64,000 bases of DNA, taken from contig NZ_CP073710.1 in NCBI RefSeq assembly GCF_021184045.1, positions 1,064,685 to 1,128,684 on the forward strand. The letters are read 5' to 3'. Position 1 is the first letter of the stretch; each line of letters begins with the position of its first letter. This stretch comes from Methanococcoides orientis. Its GTDB lineage: Archaea > Halobacteriota > Methanosarcinia > Methanosarcinales > Methanosarcinaceae. The notes under the pieces are model-generated. The model saw only the letters and a list, made by a program, of their open reading frames with translations, searched no databases and was not told the origin of the DNA. Shown here one piece after another: positions 57,841 to 64,000 of this stretch. The translations under genes and the position numbers were made by a program.

Positions 57841-58058
57841 GTGCTTGAAGAGTACTGGAACTATGACTGGCATTTCCCTTGAAACTTCTATGAACACAAA
57901 AGAATCCATTCTTTTTGGAATAGTTGTTGATAGATACACAGAGCAAAGCACAAAAAGTTATAGCATATGCCTGTGAACAGATAGCAAACAATACTTTTAT
58001 AACGCCTAACACATTTTGTTGTCTAGATTGTGACAGAGTAATTTTTGGTGATACTTTT

Positions 58059-59960
58059 ATGAGCAAAAAGATCGACTACCGTGAACTTGGACTAAAATGC
58101 GGACTTGAGATTCATCAGCAGTTGAACTCAAAAGAGAAACTCTTCTGTAAATGCCCTACTAAGATACGTGACACGGATGAGTCGAACTTTGAATTCTTCC
58201 GTTACCTGCGTCCCACTGCAAGTGAGATGGGAGAGACCGACAGGGCAGCACTTGAGCAGACAAAGGTCAACAGGAAATATATCTACAAAGCATACGATAC
58301 CACCTGCCTTGTGGAAAACGATGAGGAACCACCTCGCGAACTTAACAAAGAGTCACTTGATATCGCATTGTCGATCGCAAAGCTATTGCACATGATACCA
58401 GTGGAGCAGCTCCACGTCATGAGAAAAATAGTTGTGGACGGATCGAACACCAGCGGATTCCAGAGAACTGCTTTCCTCGCCGGAGGTGGACACCTCGACA
58501 CATCTGAAGGAGCTGTAGGCGTTGATGTCCTCTGTGTAGAGGAAGAGGCCGCACAAAAGATAGAGGACAAAGGCGACTCTATCCTTTATTCACTTGACAG
58601 GCTGGGAATACCGCTTGTGGAGATCGGTACAGCACCTGACATAATCTCACCGGCACATGCAAAGGAGACTGCTGCCAATATCGGCATGTTGCTCCGTTCT
58701 ACCGGCAAGGTAAAAAGAGGTCTTGGGACCATCAGGCAGGATGTCAACATATCCATAGCAGAAGGAGCCCGCGTAGAGGTAAAAGGTGTCCAGGCTCTTG
58801 ATCTTATCGAAACTATTGTTGAAAGGGAAGCCGAGAGACAGGTTAACCTGATTGAGATACGCAGGTCCCTTAAGGAAAGAGATGCAAGCGTCCATGATGA
58901 GGTCTTTGACGTGACCGACCTGTTCAGCGAAACAGAATCAAAGGTCATAAAGAAATCACTCAAGAAAGGAAAGGTACTGGCAGTACTACTGCCCGGATTT
59001 GCAGGACATGTGGGAATGGAAGTACAGCCCGGAAGACGCCTTGGTACCGAGTTCTCAGACCGCGCAAAGACCTCAGGTGTAGGTGGCATATTCCACACTG
59101 ATGAACTGCCCAATTATGGTATAACCGAAGATGAGGTCGCTTCATTGCGTGATTTCGTCGGTGCGAAAGAAGGCGATGCTGTCGTTATGGTAGCAGACAA
59201 AGAAAAACGTGCACACGGTGCCATGGAAAGTGTGCTTATCCGTGCGCAGGAAGCACTTGAGTTCGTTCCCGAAGAGACAAGACGTGCACTCCCTGATGGT
59301 AACAGCGCATACATGAGACCGCTTCCTGGAGCTTCGAGGATGTACCCCGAGACAGATGTACCACAGGTAGAGATCAAAAAAGAGTACTTTGATACTATCG
59401 AGATCCCGGAGCTTCTCACAGAAAGGGCAAAGAGGTTTAGCAAAGATTACGGGCTCAACGAGGAACTTGCTGAGAAGATCGCATATTCACAGGACCTGAC
59501 GCTTTTCGAGGAATTGATGAGCAGGTACAACAATGACAAGAATGTCACTGCAACCCTTATCGTGACAACATTCACAGGACTTGTGCCTGAACTCAAACGT
59601 GATGGTGTGGATGTCACGAAGATCAATGACGAGCACTTCAAACAGATGTTCGAGATAATATCTTCAGGTGATGTGGCCAAAGAGGGTATGGAGCAGATAC
59701 TCCGCCATGTTGCAAAGAAACCAAAGGCAAACATAAGGGACAGTCTGGAAGAACTTGGACTTACGGGAATTGACACATCCCAGATCGAAGATTTCATCGC
59801 AAAGATCGTAGAAGAAAGACAGGACTTTGTGAAAGAAAAAGGACCAGCAGCCGTAGGACCTCTCATGGGAATTGTCATGGGCGAGTTCCGCGGAAAGGTT
59901 GACGGAAAGGTCCTCAGTGAACTCCTGAAACAAAAGATTAATGAGTGTATTAATACATAA
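58059..59960 (+). CDS. gatE: Glu-tRNA(Gln) amidotransferase subunit E
   Basis: 633 residues from ATG 58059 ([22 protein letters not shown]), with GGTGAT upstream. A longer open frame back to 57924 does not look like the family. GatB-type core motifs include KCPT zinc ligands near residue 30, [12 protein letters not shown] and DVNISI. A C-terminal YqeY-like helical domain follows an AspRS-like insertion. With GatD it makes Gln-tRNA(Gln) in archaea. GatD is not adjacent here. Confidence 0.94.
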   Translation: MSKKIDYRELGLKCGLEIHQQLNSKEKLFCKCPTKIRDTDESNFEFFRYLRPTASEMGETDRAALEQTKVNRKYIYKAYDTTCLVENDEEPPRELNKESLDIALSIAKLLHMIPVEQLHVMRKIVVDGSNTSGFQRTAFLAGGGHLDTSEGAVGVDVLCVEEEAAQKIEDKGDSILYSLDRLGIPLVEIGTAPDIISPAHAKETAANIGMLLRSTGKVKRGLGTIRQDVNISIAEGARVEVKGVQALDLIETIVEREAERQVNLIEIRRSLKERDASVHDEVFDVTDLFSETESKVIKKSLKKGKVLAVLLPGFAGHVGMEVQPGRRLGTEFSDRAKTSGVGGIFHTDELPNYGITEDEVASLRDFVGAKEGDAVVMVADKEKRAHGAMESVLIRAQEALEFVPEETRRALPDGNSAYMRPLPGASRMYPETDVPQVEIKKEYFDTIEIPELLTERAKRFSKDYGLNEELAEKIAYSQDLTLFEELMSRYNNDKNVTATLIVTTFTGLVPELKRDGVDVTKINDEHFKQMFEIISSGDVAKEGMEQILRHVAKKPKANIRDSLEELGLTGIDTSQIEDFIAKIVEERQDFVKEKGPAAVGPLMGIVMGEFRGKVDGKVLSELLKQKINECINT

Positions 59961-59975
59961 TATTCGTTAGATATT

Positions 59976-61040
59976 ATGACACTTGGGAGAAACAACACTG
60001 GTACATTAGTCTTAAAGATTGCATTGATCGCGTCGATACTATTGATATCAACAGCTTTAGCAGGTGCTATATCGTTAGGAGAGACAGAACAACTTACCTT
60101 TGATGTCAACCAGAGATCACCTGCATGGAGTCCGGATGGGCAATTGATAGCTTATTCTTCTGAGCAGGCCATCTGGATAATGAATGCAGACGGATCTGAC
60201 CAAACAAGGATATATGACACCATTGCATGGGAAGGAGAGCCTTCTTTCAGTTCAGATGGAAAATTCATATATTATGCTACAGAACATGTCCAGCCATTCT
60301 CTTCCAAGTTCGTAAGTATCCGTGTGGTAGAGCTTGCTGAAAAAAGCAATACTTCACAGATAACAGAAAATGCTGACAAAAGGGAACCCGTCATGAGTCC
60401 CGATGGAACAAAGATAGCATACCTTTCAAAAACTGCAGGAAACTATGATATATGGACAATGAACCCTGATGGCAGTGAGAGTAGGCAGATAACCGATTCA
60501 TCCAGTAATGAAGGAGCACCATCCTGGTCACCTGAAGGCGACATGCTGGTATATTCACTGGAAGGGAAGATATGGACCGTCGACCCTGATAATAGGGTTC
60601 CAAAGCTCCTCAGGAATGATAATTTTGTGAACACAAATCCGGTGTTCAATCCTGATGGAACAAAGATAGCATTTGTATCTGACAGGTCAGGCAATTCTGA
60701 TATATGGGTTATGAACTCAAATGGTGTAGGAATTGAACAGGTCACATTTGAAAATTCAACTCAGGAACATCCTGCATGGAGTCCAGAGGGCGATAAAATT
60801 GCGTTTTCATCTAACGAAGGTGGTGACTACAACATCTGGACAATTGCCCTTTCAGACACAGATAGTCTGGTTGAGTTGGGACCTGATAAGGAACTGCTGG
60901 TGGAAGAAGAAAAGTTCGACATATTAAAAGAACTTGAAGCTTTTGCAACAAAGTCGCCACTGAGAACACTCATTATATTATTCTCACTCTCAGTAGTTAT
61001 AATACTGATCTTCCTCAGGAACTTCCTCAAAGGACTGTAA
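59976..61040 (+). CDS. TolB-like beta-propeller membrane protein
   Basis: 354 residues: an N-terminal signal/anchor helix (about 12-32), a six-bladed propeller of PD40 repeats (QRSPAWSPDGQLIAYSS, VMSPDGTKIAYLS, DIWTMNPDGSESRQIT, and similar), an acidic linker and a C-terminal membrane helix (LIILFSLSVVIILIFL). It is probably an extracellular scaffold fixed at the C-terminus. It starts 15 bases after gatE, but no functional link is known. Confidence 0.85.
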   Translation: MTLGRNNTGTLVLKIALIASILLISTALAGAISLGETEQLTFDVNQRSPAWSPDGQLIAYSSEQAIWIMNADGSDQTRIYDTIAWEGEPSFSSDGKFIYYATEHVQPFSSKFVSIRVVELAEKSNTSQITENADKREPVMSPDGTKIAYLSKTAGNYDIWTMNPDGSESRQITDSSSNEGAPSWSPEGDMLVYSLEGKIWTVDPDNRVPKLLRNDNFVNTNPVFNPDGTKIAFVSDRSGNSDIWVMNSNGVGIEQVTFENSTQEHPAWSPEGDKIAFSSNEGGDYNIWTIALSDTDSLVELGPDKELLVEEEKFDILKELEAFATKSPLRTLIILFSLSVVIILIFLRNFLKGL

Positions 61041-61190
61041 GAACAGTCCTCTTATTTTCTTTTACGGATATTACCTTTTATTAGTCCATTGTTTTAGAAT
61101 CAAGAGTTATATCACTCACAACTGTTCTGAAATCTATAAATTCCATCGTAACGCTTATAGCCTATTCATGACATGTATTCGCAGGTTCGG

Positions 61191-62288
61191 ATGATGTCTG
61201 CAGTAATAGGATTAGAAGATGGAACAATTTTAAAAGGTACTGGTTTTGGTGCCGAAGGTATCGTTTGCGGAGAACTTGTTTTTACTACCCAGTACACAGG
61301 ATATGAGGAGTCTCTTACAGACCCGTCCTACACTGGTCAGATATTAATGTTCACGTACCCTTTGATAGGGAACTATGGTGTTAATAAGGACACTTTTCAG
61401 TCAGATGGCGTGAAGGCCGAAGGCCTTGTGGTGAGGGAAGCCTGTCCTTCTCCAAGTCACCACCTTTCCACGCGTAATATCTACAAATTAATGGAAGATG
61501 AAGGTAAGCCGGGAATTTCCGGCATTGATACCCGTATGCTTACCATCGGTACCAGAGAGCATGGTACCATGCGTGCTGCACTGATAAACGGCAGCGACGA
61601 TGGCGAAGAAGCAGTCAGGCTGGCAAGGGAACAGCCCGACATTTCAACTCTTGACCTTATCTCAAGGGTCACCTGCAAAGAGCCATATACAATAGAAAGT
61701 CAGGTAAAGACCGCTGACAGAAAGCACGTTGTGCTCTTTGATCTTGGTATGAAGAAGAACATCTCTTTAAGTCTTCTGAGAAGAGGCGTAGATGTTACAG
61801 TAGTGCCTGCCAACACACCTGCTTCTGTGATCGAGGATTACAACCCTGATCTGCTTTTCCTTTCCAACGGACCGGGAGATCCACAGAATGCACAGAATGC
61901 TATTGATGTTGTCAAGAACCTTGCAGGAACAATGCCAATATCAGGTATCTGCCTTGGACACCAGGTCATCTCAAGAGCACTTGGAGCAGATACATACAAG
62001 CTCAAATTCGGACACCGCGGAGCAAACCAGCCGGTCAAGGACCTGGAATCCGGAATTGTCCACATAACATCACAGAATCACGGCTTCGCCGTTGAAGGTG
62101 ACACATTTGATGATACAGATGTGACTGTCACACAGATCAACACTAATGATAATACAGTAGAGGGGATCGAACACAACGATCTTGACATCTTCAGTGTCCA
62201 GTACCATCCGGAAGCACATGCCGGACCAAGGGACACGGAGAAAATATTCTTTGGAAAGGTCATGAAAGCTATGGGAGGCAGGGTATAA
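61191..62288 (+). CDS. carA: Carbamoyl-phosphate synthase small subunit
   Basis: 365 residues from ATG 61191 (61194 equally possible); six extra upstream codons are not family-like. [38 protein letters not shown], the glutamine amidotransferase nucleophile SGICLGHQ and the His-Glu pair in YHPEAHAGP are all intact. It releases ammonia from glutamine for carbamoyl phosphate used in pyrimidine and arginine synthesis. The stop overlaps the carB start (TAATG). Confidence 0.95.
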   Translation: MMSAVIGLEDGTILKGTGFGAEGIVCGELVFTTQYTGYEESLTDPSYTGQILMFTYPLIGNYGVNKDTFQSDGVKAEGLVVREACPSPSHHLSTRNIYKLMEDEGKPGISGIDTRMLTIGTREHGTMRAALINGSDDGEEAVRLAREQPDISTLDLISRVTCKEPYTIESQVKTADRKHVVLFDLGMKKNISLSLLRRGVDVTVVPANTPASVIEDYNPDLLFLSNGPGDPQNAQNAIDVVKNLAGTMPISGICLGHQVISRALGADTYKLKFGHRGANQPVKDLESGIVHITSQNHGFAVEGDTFDDTDVTVTQINTNDNTVEGIEHNDLDIFSVQYHPEAHAGPRDTEKIFFGKVMKAMGGRV

Positions 62289-64000
62289 TGACAAAACGAA
62301 CAGATATTAAAAAGATCCTGCTGATAGGCTCCGGACCGATCATGATCGGACAGGGAGCAGAATTCGATTTCTCAGGAAGCCAGGCTTGCAGGTCATTAAG
62401 AGAAGAAGGATATGAAGTAGTCCTTGTAAACTCCAATCCGGCAACCATTATGACAGATCCGGAGATGGCAGATGCTGTTTACATCGAACCCCTTGAAGCA
62501 AAGATAATCGCAAAGATAATCGAGAAGGAACTCCCCGACGGCATCATTGCAGGTATCGGTGGTCAGACCGGACTAAACCTTACAAGTGAACTTGCTGATA
62601 TGGGAGTTTTCGAAAAGTTCAATGTCGAACTGCTTGGAACATCTCTTGAAGCCATCAAGAACACCGAGGACCGTGAGCTTTTCAAGAAGAAGATGGAAGA
62701 GATCGGGGAAAAGGTCCCTAGAAGTGTGGCAGTTTCCACACTTAAAGAAGCTGAAGCGCTCATTGAAGAGCTTGGACTTCCACTCATCATTCGCCCCGCA
62801 TACACCCTTGGTGGTGCCGGTGGCGGTATCGCATACACAAGAGAACAGCTTCTCGAGATAAGTGAAAGAGGACTGCGCCGCAGCAGGATCAACCAGGTGC
62901 TTATCGAAGAGAGCGTACTTGGCTGGAAAGAGTTCGAATACGAGGTCATGCGTGACTCCAACGACACATGTATCGTTATCTGTAACATGGAGAACCTCGA
63001 CCCGATGGGAGTTCACACCGGTGAGTCCATTGTGGTAACACCATCCCAGACACTGAACGATATCGAACACCAGATGCTGAGAACAGCAGCTATCAAGATC
63101 ATACGTGCTTTAGGAATTGAAGGTGGATGTAACATCCAGTTCGCTGCAAAAGACGGTGAATACAGGATCGTAGAGGTCAACCCGCGTGTTTCAAGATCAT
63201 CAGCCCTTGCATCAAAGGCAACCGGTTACCCGATCGCCAGGGTAACGGCTAAGATCGCTATCGGCATGACACTGGACCAGATCCTCAACGATGTCACAAA
63301 GAAGACACCTGCATCCTTTGAACCTACCATTGACTATGTAGTTACAAAGATCCCAAGGTGGCCTTTCGACAAGTTCGTGACCGCGGACAAGACATTGACA
63401 ACCGCTATGAAGAGTACAGGTGAGGTCATGTCCATCGGACGCACCATTGAGGAATCACTCCAGAAAGCAGTCCGTTCCCTTGATATCGGAATGAAGTTCG
63501 GAAGCAAAGTATGGGATCAGGCAGAAGCCAAAACCCTGCTAAAAACACCTACCAGTGAGAGGCTTTTCGTTATCTTCGATGCATTGAAGAATGGTATGAG
63601 CGTTGAAGAGGTCTCAGAACTTTCAGGCTATGATATATTCTTCGTAACAAAAATCAACAACATCGTCGAGATGGAGAAGGAACTTGAGAACAGGCTTTTC
63701 GCAGGTGAGCCGGACATTGAGATGCTCAGGTCTGCCAAGCAGATGGGATTCACCGATGACAGGATCGCAGAACTCACAGGCAAGAGCCGCGAGGAGATCA
63801 ATGATCTTCGCCGTGAGAACATCAGTGCTACCTACAAGATGGTAGATACCTGTGCTGCAGAGTTCGCTGCAGAAACTCCTTACTATTATTCATGCTATGA
63901 GACCATGTGCGAAGACCAGCCAACGGACAGGAAGAAGATCCTGATCCTTGGTGCAGGTCCTATACGAATCGGTCAAGGTATCGAGTTCGACTACTGTACC
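62288..64000 (+). CDS. carB: Carbamoyl-phosphate synthase large subunit (3' partial)
   Basis: 571 codons to the window edge, no stop. Starts [22 protein letters not shown] (first residues), with ATP-grasp motifs [10 protein letters not shown] and [16 protein letters not shown], then [20 protein letters not shown]. At the right edge a second [14 protein letters not shown] begins, the start of the second synthetase half. About half of the expected 1,070 residues are visible. The frame is clean. Confidence 0.95.
   Translation, partial: MTKRTDIKKILLIGSGPIMIGQGAEFDFSGSQACRSLREEGYEVVLVNSNPATIMTDPEMADAVYIEPLEAKIIAKIIEKELPDGIIAGIGGQTGLNLTSELADMGVFEKFNVELLGTSLEAIKNTEDRELFKKKMEEIGEKVPRSVAVSTLKEAEALIEELGLPLIIRPAYTLGGAGGGIAYTREQLLEISERGLRRSRINQVLIEESVLGWKEFEYEVMRDSNDTCIVICNMENLDPMGVHTGESIVVTPSQTLNDIEHQMLRTAAIKIIRALGIEGGCNIQFAAKDGEYRIVEVNPRVSRSSALASKATGYPIARVTAKIAIGMTLDQILNDVTKKTPASFEPTIDYVVTKIPRWPFDKFVTADKTLTTAMKSTGEVMSIGRTIEESLQKAVRSLDIGMKFGSKVWDQAEAKTLLKTPTSERLFVIFDALKNGMSVEEVSELSGYDIFFVTKINNIVEMEKELENRLFAGEPDIEMLRSAKQMGFTDDRIAELTGKSREEINDLRRENISATYKMVDTCAAEFAAETPYYYSCYETMCEDQPTDRKKILILGAGPIRIGQGIEFDYCT

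Noticed and set aside
57924-58058. Longer N-terminus for GatE
   Set aside because: The extra 45 codons do not resemble the family, and ATG 58059 has a good ribosome-binding site and the canonical start.
1-64000. CRISPR arrays, intact insertion sequences and rRNA genes
   Set aside because: No regularly spaced short repeats, no transposase other than the integrase remnant, and no rRNA-like sequence were seen.

Overview
The window reads as the chromosome of a methylotrophic methanogenic archaeon of the order Methanosarcinales (a Methanococcoides- or Methanolobus-like organism is my inference). The evidence is formylmethanofuran dehydrogenase subunits, methanogenesis marker 8, a methyltransferase-type corrinoid protein, a formaldehyde-activating enzyme, an HdrA2-MvhD fusion with a polyferredoxin, archaeal GatE, PGF-type cell-surface proteins and TATA-proximal leaderless starts. 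I checked the stop codons of 51 confident genes and all are TAA or TGA. The only TAG ending is inside a giant surface protein, as expected if TAG is read as pyrrolysine.

Layout. 0-5 kb: 3' part of a DUF92 membrane protein, a JAMM protein, a small membrane protein, an orphan sensor histidine kinase and a decayed tandem copy of it. 5.3-8.2 kb: thioredoxin, ferredoxin-thioredoxin reductase-like protein, a two-cluster iron-sulfur protein, FwdB and FwdD, all on the plus strand. 8.3-21.5 kb: marker 8 with a phenylacetate-CoA ligase, a UbiA prenyltransferase, a FtsX/MacB permease, a secreted DNase-I-like lipoprotein, SulP and sodium/solute transporters, an orphan corrinoid protein, and Fae divergent from an HxlR-type regulator.

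21.5-28.5 kb: one surface protein of about 2,300 codons with GLUG repeats, six 570-bp double Ig-like repeats, an Fn3-like domain and a PGF-pre-PGF domain. The last domain is interrupted by a single in-frame TAG. 29-31 kb: a metallo-beta-lactamase-fold protein and a lipoprotein hydrolase. 31-42 kb: a complete [NiFe]-hydrogenase locus (hypF, maturation protease, large and small subunits, hypCDABE). The hydrogenase has group-1-type metal motifs but no Tat signal, no membrane anchor and no cytochrome b. Several unknown small proteins and decayed copies lie inside this region.

42-46.5 kb: a three-gene cell-surface cluster, a methyltransferase and a CPBP protease. 46.5-53.7 kb: a probable genomic island with an archaeal integrase remnant, then tatC-tatA-iron-binding protein-permease-ATPase-tatC, ending at a tRNA-Val gene. 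The iron-binding protein is the only clear twin-arginine substrate in the window, so this looks like a translocase carried together with its cargo. 54-64 kb: hdrA2-mvhD and polyferredoxin without hdrB/hdrC, then gatE, a TolB-like protein, carA and the first half of carB, which runs off the window.
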